From Oribacterium sp. oral taxon 102 (GTDB lineage: Bacteria; Bacillota; Clostridia; Lachnospirales; Lachnospiraceae), in the NCBI RefSeq assembly GCF_013394775.1, contig NZ_JABXYT010000001.1, positions 1,316,501 to 1,380,500 of the forward strand: a stretch of DNA of 64,000 nt, written 5' to 3'. The translations under genes were made by a program, and so were the position numbers. Shown here one piece after another: positions 43,431 through 52,463 of this stretch. Every line of letters begins with the position of its first letter. Positions within the stretch are counted from its first letter, which is position 1. Below the pieces are notes generated by a model, which made no database searches, was not told where the DNA came from, and was given only the letters and a program-made list of their open reading frames with translations.

Positions 43431-45539
43431 TTGTACGCGCAGGTCATCATCGATATCACAAATGAGGCGTTGAATCATGCCTATACCTATCGTGTTCCGG
43501 AGGGGATGCAGGTGAAAGCAGGGGATAGAGTTTCTATCCCCTTTGGTCATCTCAGGAAAACCGGCTATGTGCTGGAGCTCACGGAGAAGACGGGCTATGC
43601 GCCGGAGAAGCTGCGGGAGCTTTTTGGGAGAGTGGAGGGCGCGGTCACCATGCAGGAGCAGCTGATCCGCCTCGCCGTATGGATGTCGGAGGAATATGGC
43701 ACGACCCTGAACCAATGCCTGAAAACCGTGCTTCCGGTGAAGCGCGCCGTAGGGAAGAATCGGAGACGGATTGATCCGCTTATGCGTTATCTGTCCGAGG
43801 AGGACAGGGAGGTCTGTCTGAATGCGGAGCAGCAGCGGGCGGTGGAGGAGGTGCTCCGGGGCTTTCGACGGAGCCTCTCAGCGGATGATGCCGTCTTTTC
43901 AGAGAAAAATGCTGCATCTTCGGAGAGTAATGCGGGTTCTTCCGATAGCAATGCGGTATCTTCGGGGGAAAGGGCTCTTTCGCCGGAGCATGGGGCGGTA
44001 CGCTATCTTCTCCACGGCGTCACCGGCTCCGGGAAGACAGAGGTTTACCTGCATATCATGGACGAGGTTCTGCGGGCGGGAAGACAGATCATATTTCTGA
44101 TTCCGGAGATCTCTCTGACCTACCAGACCGTCCTTCGTGTTTCTCGTCGCTTTCGCGGAAGGGTCGCGGTGCTGCATTCCCGTATGAGCATGGGGGAGCG
44201 TTTCGAGCAGTACCGGAGATGCGAGAGGGGAGAGGTAGATATTCTGATCGGGCCCCGCTCCGCGGTCTTTGCTCCCTTTGCGCGGCTCGGACTGCTCGTT
44301 ATGGACGAGGAGCACGAGGCGGCATACAAGTCGGAGACCGCACCCCGCTATGAGACCAGAGAGGTCGCATGGGAACGGGCGAGGATCGCGGGCTGTCCGC
44401 TCGTCTACGGCTCTGCCACGCCCTCCCTCCGCCTGTTTCATCTCGCGGAGGAGGGGGAGGTTCGGCTGCTGACGCTCTCCCGGCGGGCGAAGGCGGGCAG
44501 CCGTCTGCCCGTCCTGGAGATCGCCGATCTCCGGGAGGAGCTTAAACGGGGAAACCGTTCGATTTTTTCGGAGCGCCTTTCGTCCTTACTTTCGGAGACG
44601 CTTCGACGTGGGGAGCAGAGTATGCTCTTTCTGAATCGCCGCGGCTATTCCAGCTTCATCAGCTGCAGGAGCTGCGGAGAGGCGGTGAAGTGTCCGCACT
44701 GCGATGTGAGCCTCACCCTGCACCGGGACGGCATCCTGCGCTGCCATTACTGCGGATATGCCAAGCGGCTGATGCAGAAGTGTCCGAGCTGCGGGAGCCC
44801 CTATATCGCGCCCTTCGGCTTCGGGACGGAGAAGCTCGAGAGCTTTACCAGAGAGCGCTTCCCGGAGGCGCGCATTCTCAGAATGGATGCGGATACGACG
44901 CGGCGGAAGGGCGGACACGAGGCGATCCTTTCGGCATTCCGGAAGCAGGAGGCGGACATCCTGATCGGGACGCAGATGATCGTCAAGGGGCATGACTTTC
45001 CGAATGTCACGCTGGTCGGGATGATTGCTGCGGATATGAGCCTTTCGGCACCGGACTTCACGGCACAGGAGCGAACCTTCCAGCTCCTCACACAGGCGGC
45101 GGGGCGTGCCGGACGGGGAGAGACGCCGGGCAATGTCATCATTCAGACCTATCAGCCGGAGCATTATGCGATACAGCTCTCACAGAAGCAGGATTACAGA
45201 GGCTTTTATGAGCGCGAAATGCAGTTTCGAAGGCGGCTCGGCTACCCGCCCTGCGAATACCTGCTTACGATACAGCTCAGTGCCGGCGACGAGGATCTGC
45301 TGAATGCGATCGCACAGGAGACGGTGCGGGAGCTGCTGCCATATGCTGCGGAATCTGAGGCGGAGCTGCTGGGCCCCTTTAATGCGACGGTCTACAAGCT
45401 GAAAGACATTTTCCGAAAAATCGTGTATATTAAGCACAGGGAGCATGCTATAATCATTAAGCTCAGAGAGGGCTTCGCCGCGCGGCTGAGAAAGCACGAC
45501 CGACGGGGACAGCTTCTTCTGAACTATGACATACAGTGA
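43431..45539 (+). CDS. priA: primosomal protein N' (replication restart helicase PriA)
   Basis: This 702-residue DNA helicase reloads the replisome at stalled forks. It has an N-terminal 3'-DNA-binding domain (YAQVIIDITNEALNHAYTY), Walker A GVTGSGKTEVYL, DEEH box VMDEEHEAAYK, a zinc region with CRSCGEAVKCPHC and CHYCGY...CPSCGS, and helicase motif VI QAAGRAGRG. A serine/asparagine-rich repeat insert lies just before Walker A. The start is a TTG at 43431 with AAAGGA upstream; a longer frame from 43323 would overlap murF by 100 bases. Confidence 0.94.
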   Translation: MYAQVIIDITNEALNHAYTYRVPEGMQVKAGDRVSIPFGHLRKTGYVLELTEKTGYAPEKLRELFGRVEGAVTMQEQLIRLAVWMSEEYGTTLNQCLKTVLPVKRAVGKNRRRIDPLMRYLSEEDREVCLNAEQQRAVEEVLRGFRRSLSADDAVFSEKNAASSESNAGSSDSNAVSSGERALSPEHGAVRYLLHGVTGSGKTEVYLHIMDEVLRAGRQIIFLIPEISLTYQTVLRVSRRFRGRVAVLHSRMSMGERFEQYRRCERGEVDILIGPRSAVFAPFARLGLLVMDEEHEAAYKSETAPRYETREVAWERARIAGCPLVYGSATPSLRLFHLAEEGEVRLLTLSRRAKAGSRLPVLEIADLREELKRGNRSIFSERLSSLLSETLRRGEQSMLFLNRRGYSSFISCRSCGEAVKCPHCDVSLTLHRDGILRCHYCGYAKRLMQKCPSCGSPYIAPFGFGTEKLESFTRERFPEARILRMDADTTRRKGGHEAILSAFRKQEADILIGTQMIVKGHDFPNVTLVGMIAADMSLSAPDFTAQERTFQLLTQAAGRAGRGETPGNVIIQTYQPEHYAIQLSQKQDYRGFYEREMQFRRRLGYPPCEYLLTIQLSAGDEDLLNAIAQETVRELLPYAAESEAELLGPFNATVYKLKDIFRKIVYIKHREHAIIIKLREGFAARLRKHDRRGQLLLNYDIQ

Positions 45540-45565
45540 GAGAACAGAGAGGAAGTATAAATATT

Positions 45566-46087
45566 ATGGCGTTGAGAACGATTCGCATAGACGGAGATCC
45601 GATCCTGGAGAAGGAATGCAAGCCGGTGCGGGAGCTGACAGAGCGCACCCGGGAGCTGATTCAGGATATGTTTGAAACGATGTACAGGGAGCAGGGGGTC
45701 GGACTCGCCGCCCCGCAGGTCGGCATATTGAAGCAGATCTTCGTTGTGGACATCGGAGACGGGAACCGATTTGTCTGCATCAATCCGGAGCTTACGCCGA
45801 TCGGAGAGGAGCTGCAGACCGGAGAGGAGGGCTGCCTCTCCATTCCGGGCAAGCAGGGCATCGTAACCCGCCCGATGCGGGTACATGTCAGGGCGAGAAA
45901 TGAGGATTTTGCGGCGATCGAGTTCGACGCGGAGGGCTTCCTCGCCCGTGCGATGCAGCACGAGAACGATCACCTCCACGGCATCCTTTATCGCACAAAG
46001 GCCGAGGGAGAGCTGGAGGACGTGGAGTACGAGGAGCTGGTGGAGGAGAATACGGAGGAAGAGGGAAACGAGGCGGCGCTCGGCTGA
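45566..46087 (+). CDS. def: peptide deformylase
   Basis: This 173-residue metalloenzyme removes the formyl group from new proteins. The three motifs are GVGLAAPQVG, EGCLSIPG (with the metal Cys) and QHENDHLHG (metal His pair and catalytic Glu). A Glu-rich tail of about 20 residues ends the protein. The ATG at 45566 is behind AGAGGAAG; a GTG at 45536 overlapping the priA stop is possible. The next gene fmt makes the substrate. Confidence 0.96.
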   Translation: MALRTIRIDGDPILEKECKPVRELTERTRELIQDMFETMYREQGVGLAAPQVGILKQIFVVDIGDGNRFVCINPELTPIGEELQTGEEGCLSIPGKQGIVTRPMRVHVRARNEDFAAIEFDAEGFLARAMQHENDHLHGILYRTKAEGELEDVEYEELVEENTEEEGNEAALG

Positions 46088-46115
46088 GACGCTGTATCGG
46101 CAGGAGGCGTAAGGA

Positions 46116-47057
46116 ATGAGAATCGTATTTATGGGGACGCCGGATTTTGCGGTGGCCACGCTGGCGGCGCTGGTGCGGGCGGGACATGAGATCCCGCTCG
46201 TGGTGACGCAGCCGGATAGGCCGAGAGGACGGCACGGAGCACTGCAGAAGTCAGAGGTGCGTCTCTTCGCGGAGGCGCAGGGGATACCGGTGATTACGCC
46301 GGAGAGGCTCCGGCAGGATACGGCGGCACAGGAGCAGCTCCGCGAAATCGCGCCGGAGCTGATTGCGGTTACGGCATTCGGACAGATTCTCCCGAGAGAG
46401 GTGCTGGAGATCCCGCGCTACGGCTGCATCAATGTGCATGCTTCACTCCTTCCGAAGTACCGCGGCGCATCGCCGATCCAGTGGGCGGTGCTGAACGGGG
46501 ACGAGCGCGCAGGCGTCACGACGATGATGATGGATGTCGGACTGGACGATGGGGATATCCTCGAGCAGGCTTCCATCCCGCTGGACAAGAGGGAGACGGG
46601 CGGCAGCCTTTTCCGTAAGCTTGCGCCGCTCGGCGGGGAGCTCCTCGTGAAGACGATCGCGGATCTCGAGGCAGGGACGATGCCGCGGACGCCGCAGAAT
46701 GCGCTGGAGGCGACGAAGGTCGGGATGTTCACGAAGCAGAGCGGACGGATCGATTGGAGCGAGAGTGCGGAGAAGATTGAACGGATGGTGCGCGGGCTGA
46801 ATCCCTGGCCGTCGGCATTTACAGAGCTCCGCGGCAGGCAGCTGAAGCTCTGGGAGACGGAGCTTGCGGACAGCGCGGCGCTTTCCGGAGAAGGTGTCCG
46901 CTGCTGTGCCGCGCTTCCGGGTAACGGCAGTCTCTATACGGATGGCAGGGTGCTCTATGCGCGCTGCGGAGAGGGCGTGCTCCGGATCCTCGAGCTGCAG
47001 CTGGAGGGAAAGAAGAGGATGAGGACAGAGGAGTTTCTTCGGGGGTATCAATTCTGA
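46116..47057 (+). CDS. fmt: methionyl-tRNA formyltransferase
   Basis: This 313-residue enzyme formylates initiator Met-tRNA using 10-formyl-THF. It shows RIVFMGTPDFAV, the catalytic block around VHASLLPKYRGASPIQWA, and MMMDVGLDDGDIL. The C-terminal tRNA-binding domain is present. Its stop and the rsmB start share one base (TGATG). Confidence 0.97.
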   Translation: MRIVFMGTPDFAVATLAALVRAGHEIPLVVTQPDRPRGRHGALQKSEVRLFAEAQGIPVITPERLRQDTAAQEQLREIAPELIAVTAFGQILPREVLEIPRYGCINVHASLLPKYRGASPIQWAVLNGDERAGVTTMMMDVGLDDGDILEQASIPLDKRETGGSLFRKLAPLGGELLVKTIADLEAGTMPRTPQNALEATKVGMFTKQSGRIDWSESAEKIERMVRGLNPWPSAFTELRGRQLKLWETELADSAALSGEGVRCCAALPGNGSLYTDGRVLYARCGEGVLRILELQLEGKKRMRTEEFLRGYQF

Positions 47058-48460
47058 TGCAGGAAAGAAGAGAAGTGCAAGGCGGCGGAGGGAAAGAGGA
47101 GAGGCGGCACAGTGCGCCGGCTATGCAGGGCAGACGCCCGGCAGGCGGCAGGCAGGACGGGAGGAGGCGCGGCAGGCAGGACAGCATAGCGGCGCGAAGG
47201 GGAGCTGCTGCGCCGCACCCCCGGACGGAGAGCAGCAGGGAGGATCCGCGTGCTGTGGCGCTCGCTGTCCTGATGGATATTCTGGAGGATGGCAGATTTT
47301 CGCATCTTGCCCTCCGGGAGACCCTGCGGAAGTATCCCTCTATGCCTGAGCGCGACCGCGCTTTCCTTACGCGGCTCTGTGAGGGAACAATCGAGCTTTC
47401 GATCCAGCTGGACTATCTCCTGAACGATTATTCGAAGATAAAGGTGAAGAAGATGAAGCCGCTGATTCGGAACATTCTTCGCATAGGCGCGTATCAGATC
47501 CTCTATATGGACAGGGTGCCGGACAGCGCCGCTGTCAACGAGTCAGTAAAGCTCTGCAAGAAAAGGGGGCTCAGCGGACTTTCTGCCTATGTCAATGCGG
47601 TGCTCCGCAGCATCGAGCGGGAAAAGGCGCAGATTTTCGAGCGGCTTCGAAACGAAGAGGAAACGCCGCTTTTCATCCGCTATAGTCTTCCGGAATGGCT
47701 CTTTGAATATCTCGTCCTGTGCTATGGCAGAGGGGAGACGATCCGCATGGGGGAGTATTTTCTCTCAGAGGAGAATCGGAGCTTCGTGCGCTACCGTGAC
47801 GGGCACAGCGCGCAGCTTGGCGGCAACCTTTCGGAGCGGGCTGATTTCAAGTCCGGAGAGATGACGGTACAGGATTACAGTTCACAGCAGGTCGGGCTGC
47901 TCGCTGATCCTAAGCCGGGGGATCTGGTCGTGGATCTCTGCGCGGCGCCGGGCGGCAAGGCATGTCATATCGCGGAGCTGCTCAAGGGGAACGGCGAGGT
48001 TTCGGCGCGGGATCTCTCGAAGGAGAAAACGGTGCTGATTGAGGAGAACCGCCGACGGCTTCGTCTCACGAATCTGAAAACCAAGGTCTGGGATGCACGG
48101 ATAAGGGATGAGAGTCTGCTTACGCCGGACGGGGAAGGCAGGGCGGATATCGTGCTCTGCGACCTCCCCTGCTCCGGACTCGGCATCCTGAAAAAGAAGC
48201 CGGATATCCGTTACAGCGCGAGTCTTGACGGGATACGGGGGCTGCAGGCGCTGCAGCGGGAAATATTGACGGTCGCGAAGGACTATGTCCGGCGGGGCGG
48301 ACGGCTTCTCTACTCGACCTGCACGCTCACGCGGGAGGAGAATGAGCAGAACCGGGACTTCATCGAGAGGGAGCTGGGGCTTCGGTTGCTGCGGGAACAG
48401 AAGCTGCTGCCGGGACAGCCCTCGGACGGCTTCTATATCGCAGAATTCAAAAAGGAATAA
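47057..48460 (+). CDS. rsmB: 16S rRNA cytosine-967 methyltransferase RsmB
   Basis: This 467-residue enzyme methylates C967 of 16S rRNA. An unusual N-terminal extension of about 60 residues is rich in Gly, Arg and Gln. The NusB-like RNA-binding domain follows (DPRAVALAVLMDIL), then a Rossmann methyltransferase domain with DLCAAPGGKACHIAELL. The two catalytic-cysteine motifs are DLPCSGLGILKKKPD and YSTCTLTREENEQN. It is coupled to fmt. Confidence 0.94.
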   Translation: MQERREVQGGGGKEERRHSAPAMQGRRPAGGRQDGRRRGRQDSIAARRGAAAPHPRTESSREDPRAVALAVLMDILEDGRFSHLALRETLRKYPSMPERDRAFLTRLCEGTIELSIQLDYLLNDYSKIKVKKMKPLIRNILRIGAYQILYMDRVPDSAAVNESVKLCKKRGLSGLSAYVNAVLRSIEREKAQIFERLRNEEETPLFIRYSLPEWLFEYLVLCYGRGETIRMGEYFLSEENRSFVRYRDGHSAQLGGNLSERADFKSGEMTVQDYSSQQVGLLADPKPGDLVVDLCAAPGGKACHIAELLKGNGEVSARDLSKEKTVLIEENRRRLRLTNLKTKVWDARIRDESLLTPDGEGRADIVLCDLPCSGLGILKKKPDIRYSASLDGIRGLQALQREILTVAKDYVRRGGRLLYSTCTLTREENEQNRDFIERELGLRLLREQKLLPGQPSDGFYIAEFKKE

Positions 48461-48538
48461 TTGACGCAATGTAAGGTCTACGCGTTGCTTACACATCGCT
48501 TCATGTGCATGCCTGTATGACGGGGGATCTATATATTA

Positions 48539-49612
48539 ATGAATGAAATAAAGAAATCGCTTCGTGATCTGGAGCTTGGCGAGCTCACCGAAATTCTCCT
48601 CGAAGCGGGAGAGCAGGCATTCCGTGCGAAGCAGCTCTATGCGTGGCTGCATCGGAAGCTCGCCGGCAGCTATGCGGAAATGACGAATCTGGGGACGGCA
48701 CTTCGGGAGAAGCTCAGCCGCAGCTATTCTGTCGCGTTGCCGGAGCCTGTCGCGGTGCCGGAATCGAAGCTGGACGGTACGAAGAAGTTTATCTTCCGGC
48801 TGGAGGACGGGCATGTGATCGAATCGGTCTGGATGAAGTACCGGCATGGCAATTCGGTCTGCATTTCCAGTCAGGTCGGCTGCCGCATGGGCTGTCGCTT
48901 CTGCGCCTCCACGCTGGACGGGCTCGCGCGGAGCCTCAGCAGCGGAGAGATGCTTGCGCAGATCTATCAGATTCAGAGGCTGACCCGCGAGCGGGTTTCC
49001 AATGTCGTCGTCATGGGCTCCGGCGAGCCGCTGGACAATTATCCGGAGCTGACGCGCTTTCTCCGCATGATCTCGGATGAGAACGGACTGCATATTTCTC
49101 AGAGGAATATCACTGTCTCGACCTGCGGGCTGCCGTCTGAGATCCGGCAGCTCGCTTCGGAGGGCTATGCCATTACTTTGGCGCTCAGTCTCCATGCGCC
49201 GAACGATACGGTGCGGCAGACGCTGATGCCGATCGCGAGGCGTTATTCCCTCCAGGAGGTGCTTCCGGCGATGGAATACTATTTTGAGAAGACCGGACGC
49301 CGCGTCACCTTCGAATATTCCGTAGTGCAGGGCGTAAACGACACGGAGGATGAGGCAAGGGAGCTTGCGCGGCTGCTCGGGAACTGGAAGCGCGGCGGGA
49401 GCTGCCAGTGCCATGTGAACCTGATTCCCGTCAACCCCATCCGGGAACGGGGCTGGAAAAGACCGGAGCGGAGAAGCGTCGAGGCATTCCGGCAGCTGCT
49501 GTGCAGGAATGGGATCAATGCGACGATACGAAGAGAGATGGGCTCGGATATTTCCGGCGCCTGCGGACAGCTGCGGCGGGATTATCTCAGGGAGGAGACA
49601 GCAGAGCGCTGA
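48539..49612 (+). CDS. rlmN: dual-specificity rRNA/tRNA adenine-C2 methyltransferase RlmN
   Basis: This 357-residue radical SAM enzyme methylates A2503 of 23S rRNA and A37 of some tRNAs. The radical SAM cysteines are in CRMGCRFCAST. VVVMGSGEPLDNY and NLIPVNPI are family motifs, and the conserved methylatable cysteine lies near the C-terminus (GSDISGACGQL). The 78-base gap before it has no clear promoter, so read-through from rsmB is likely. Confidence 0.96.
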   Translation: MNEIKKSLRDLELGELTEILLEAGEQAFRAKQLYAWLHRKLAGSYAEMTNLGTALREKLSRSYSVALPEPVAVPESKLDGTKKFIFRLEDGHVIESVWMKYRHGNSVCISSQVGCRMGCRFCASTLDGLARSLSSGEMLAQIYQIQRLTRERVSNVVVMGSGEPLDNYPELTRFLRMISDENGLHISQRNITVSTCGLPSEIRQLASEGYAITLALSLHAPNDTVRQTLMPIARRYSLQEVLPAMEYYFEKTGRRVTFEYSVVQGVNDTEDEARELARLLGNWKRGGSCQCHVNLIPVNPIRERGWKRPERRSVEAFRQLLCRNGINATIRREMGSDISGACGQLRRDYLREETAER

Positions 49613-49626
49613 GGCGGGGGAGACAG

Positions 49627-50370
49627 ATGGAATTCTTTGCGAAAACAGATAAGGGGAGGAAGCGGCGAATGAATCAGGATTTCGTCTTCGCGACGGATCA
49701 GCCGCTCGGATCGCTTCCGAATCTTTTCCTGCTGGCAGACGGCATGGGAGGACACAGGGCGGGGGACTATGCCTCCCGCTTTCTGGTGGAGCAGCTCCGC
49801 ACAGAGCTTTCAGAGACCGCAGAGCTGCCGCTGGTGCGTCTCCTCGAGAAGAAGATCGGACGCGTGAACGAGGCGCTTTATCGCCTTTCTATGGAGAATG
49901 AGAGTCTGCGCGGTATGGGCAGCACCCTTGTCTGCGCCGTCATAGAGGACAGGACGATGACGATTGCCAATATCGGCGATTCCAGGGCGTATCTGATCCA
50001 CGACGGCAGGATACGGCAGATTACCCGCGATCACAGCTTCGTGGAGGAGATGGTCGGCAGGGGGATGATGCGGAGAGGCTCCGAGGAGTATCAGCATTCG
50101 AAGAACATTATTACCCGCGCCGTCGGCATCGAAGAGACGGTGGAGGCGGACTTCTTCGAGCTGGAGCTCACGGAGGGGGACTTCGTCCTGCTCTGCTCCG
50201 ACGGGCTCAGCAATATGGTAGACAATGAGAGCATGCTTAGTATCGCATTGGACAGTGCCCCCGTCCGGAGCAAGACACAGGCGCTGATCGATATGGCGAA
50301 TATCAATGGCGGCAGGGACAACATCGGTGTGATCCTGATCGATCCCCTCGGAGAGGAGACTGCGGTATGA
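49627..50370 (+). CDS. prpC: PP2C-type serine/threonine phosphatase (PrpC/Stp)
   Basis: This 247-residue metal-dependent phosphatase reverses phosphorylation by the kinase next to it. Motifs: RRMNQDFVF, LLADGMGGHRAGDYAS (metal Asp), ANIGDSRAYLI, LLCSDGLSNMV and GGRDNIGVI. The ATG at 49627 is 14 bases after rlmN. The longer frame from 49408 is an overlap artefact. It overlaps prkC by 4 bases (ATGA), the usual phosphatase-kinase coupling. Confidence 0.95.
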   Translation: MEFFAKTDKGRKRRMNQDFVFATDQPLGSLPNLFLLADGMGGHRAGDYASRFLVEQLRTELSETAELPLVRLLEKKIGRVNEALYRLSMENESLRGMGSTLVCAVIEDRTMTIANIGDSRAYLIHDGRIRQITRDHSFVEEMVGRGMMRRGSEEYQHSKNIITRAVGIEETVEADFFELELTEGDFVLLCSDGLSNMVDNESMLSIALDSAPVRSKTQALIDMANINGGRDNIGVILIDPLGEETAV

Positions 50371-52454
50371 AGCTGGAGAACGGAATGCTACTGAACGAGC
50401 GATACCTGATCGAATCAGTGATCGGACAGGGCGGCATGAGCTATGTCTACCGCGCCGAGGATCAGCGGATGCGCCGCCCGGTCGCCATCAAGCTGCTGAA
50501 GGAGGAGTACTGCGAGGATGAGGAGTTTATCCGTAAGTTTCAGAATGAGGCGCAGGCGGCGGCGAAGCTGAACCACCCGAATATCGTCGCGGCATACGAC
50601 GTCATCGACGACGACGCGGCGAAGCTTCATTATATCGTGATGGAGCTCGTCGAGGGAATTACCCTGAAAAACTACATCCAGCGGAAGAGCAGGCTGAACA
50701 ACCGGGAGACGATCGGCATTGCACTGCAGGTCATCGACGGGATCGAGCAGGCGCATAAAATGGGGATCGTTCATCGCGATATCAAGCCGCAGAATATGAT
50801 CGTCAGCACGGACGGCGTCGTCAAGGTAGCAGACTTCGGTATTGCCCGTGCCGCGACGCAGCAGACGGTCAATGCGACGGTCATGGGATCGGTACACTAT
50901 ATCTCTCCGGAGCAGGCGCGCTCCGGCGCCTCGGACGAGCGCTCTGACATCTATTCCTTCGGCTGCACGCTCTATGAGATGCTGACCGGAAGGGTGCCCT
51001 ATGACGGCGATACCAGCGTGTCTGTCATGTTCTCTCATCTGGAGGATCCGGTGCCGCGGGTATCCGAGCTCGTCGCCGAGGTCTATCCGGCATTGGATCT
51101 CGCTGTATACAAGTGCATGCTGAAAAATCCGGAGCTCCGTTATCAGCACATCGGAGAGCTCGGAGAGGATCTCCAGAGAGCGTTGGAGCAGCCGGACGGC
51201 AGCTTCATCGAGATTCCGGAGACGACGGAGGACATGCGGCTTTCCGCCGCCGGGAGATCGGACAGGGCGAACGGGAAGGGAAGCGGACAGAGGGAGACAG
51301 CAGAGGACGGGAATCAGGATGTCCGAGGCAAAATGAATATGCTCTACCGCGGGATCGCGGCTGCCTGTGTAGGGATGATCGTCCTGCTGCTGCTCTTTCT
51401 CGTCTTCCAGCTCTTTCGTATTCTGCATTCCGCATCGCAGAGGGAGACGACGGCGGCACAGGAAAGCATGGCGGAGAGCCTCACGGAGCCGGTGAATATC
51501 ACGATCTCGGCACTGGAGACCCGTCTCCCGAACATCATCGGGAAGACAGTGGAGGAGGCGAGCGTTTATCTCGGAGACTACGGGCTGCGTCTCCGAAGAG
51601 AGGGCTCGGAGTTTTCGGACAGTTACCCGGAGGGACAGATTGTCAGCTATCCGGATGGAAACTATGCTTCCGGAGATACGGTGCCGGTAACGGTTTCCAG
51701 AGGACCTCTGACGCTTAGCTTCTACGATCCTGCAGCACCGGAGAATCTGGACATGCTGCATAATATGCGCTTTTCAGAGCTTCGAAAGGAGCTGGAGGAC
51801 AGAAACATCCCGTTTCGCTACAGCATGGAGTTTTCGGATGAGGTCAGGGAGGGCAATGTGATCTCGACCAACAAGCCGGATACGGGCGGTGCGGAGGAGC
51901 TGCAGATCATCGTCAGCCAGGGCTCTGCCAAGGATCGGGCGGTGACACCGAGACTGATCGGATATTCGGTGGAGGAGGCAGAGGCGCTCCTGCAGGACGC
52001 CTCCCTGCAGCTCGGAGAGCTGCGCTATGCCCCGAGTGCGGATATGGAATACGGCATCATCCTCGGACAGAGCTATGAGGAGGGGACAATCCTGAACAAG
52101 GGCACGACGGTGGATATCACTGTCAGCTCCGGCACGGGGAGCGCGCCGCAGGAGAGCCGGCAGAGTACGCGGAGCTACTGGTACGGCAGCCTCAACCGGA
52201 CGGTGAAGCTCGGGACAGGCGGTCCCGGAATCGAGGGGAAAATGCTGGTTTCCATCCGGCTTCGGCAGGATATCAACGGGGAAAGCATCTATACCAGCCT
52301 GCAAAGCGCCAGAAGCTACAGCCTCGGCACGGAGCTGCAGGTGGTATACTCGCGCATCAAGGGCGCGGAGGGGATCCCGACCGGAACCGTCGAGATCGTG
52401 GATGCGGAGAATGACAGCATTCTCGCATCCTATGAGGTGGAATTTGCACCATAA
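50367..52454 (+). CDS. prkC: serine/threonine protein kinase with PASTA domains (PrkC/Stk)
   Basis: This 695-residue membrane kinase senses peptidoglycan fragments or lipid II and controls cell-wall and translation proteins. The kinase domain (about 10-275) has GQGGMSYVYRA, VAIKLL with the ATP Lys, HRDIKPQNM and ADFGIARA. A basic juxtamembrane part precedes one transmembrane helix (about 333-352). Outside are three PASTA-like repeats (about 385-595). A Ser/Gln linker and a further beta-rich region of about 90 residues follow, which is not PASTA-like. It is coupled to prpC and followed by rsgA. Confidence 0.95.
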   Translation: MKLENGMLLNERYLIESVIGQGGMSYVYRAEDQRMRRPVAIKLLKEEYCEDEEFIRKFQNEAQAAAKLNHPNIVAAYDVIDDDAAKLHYIVMELVEGITLKNYIQRKSRLNNRETIGIALQVIDGIEQAHKMGIVHRDIKPQNMIVSTDGVVKVADFGIARAATQQTVNATVMGSVHYISPEQARSGASDERSDIYSFGCTLYEMLTGRVPYDGDTSVSVMFSHLEDPVPRVSELVAEVYPALDLAVYKCMLKNPELRYQHIGELGEDLQRALEQPDGSFIEIPETTEDMRLSAAGRSDRANGKGSGQRETAEDGNQDVRGKMNMLYRGIAAACVGMIVLLLLFLVFQLFRILHSASQRETTAAQESMAESLTEPVNITISALETRLPNIIGKTVEEASVYLGDYGLRLRREGSEFSDSYPEGQIVSYPDGNYASGDTVPVTVSRGPLTLSFYDPAAPENLDMLHNMRFSELRKELEDRNIPFRYSMEFSDEVREGNVISTNKPDTGGAEELQIIVSQGSAKDRAVTPRLIGYSVEEAEALLQDASLQLGELRYAPSADMEYGIILGQSYEEGTILNKGTTVDITVSSGTGSAPQESRQSTRSYWYGSLNRTVKLGTGGPGIEGKMLVSIRLRQDINGESIYTSLQSARSYSLGTELQVVYSRIKGAEGIPTGTVEIVDAENDSILASYEVEFAP

Positions 52455-52463
52455 GGGAACAGC

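Noticed and set aside
43875..44000. CRISPR-like or microsatellite locus in priA
   Set aside because: The repeats are few, imperfect and in frame within a coding region, with no spacers of regular length.
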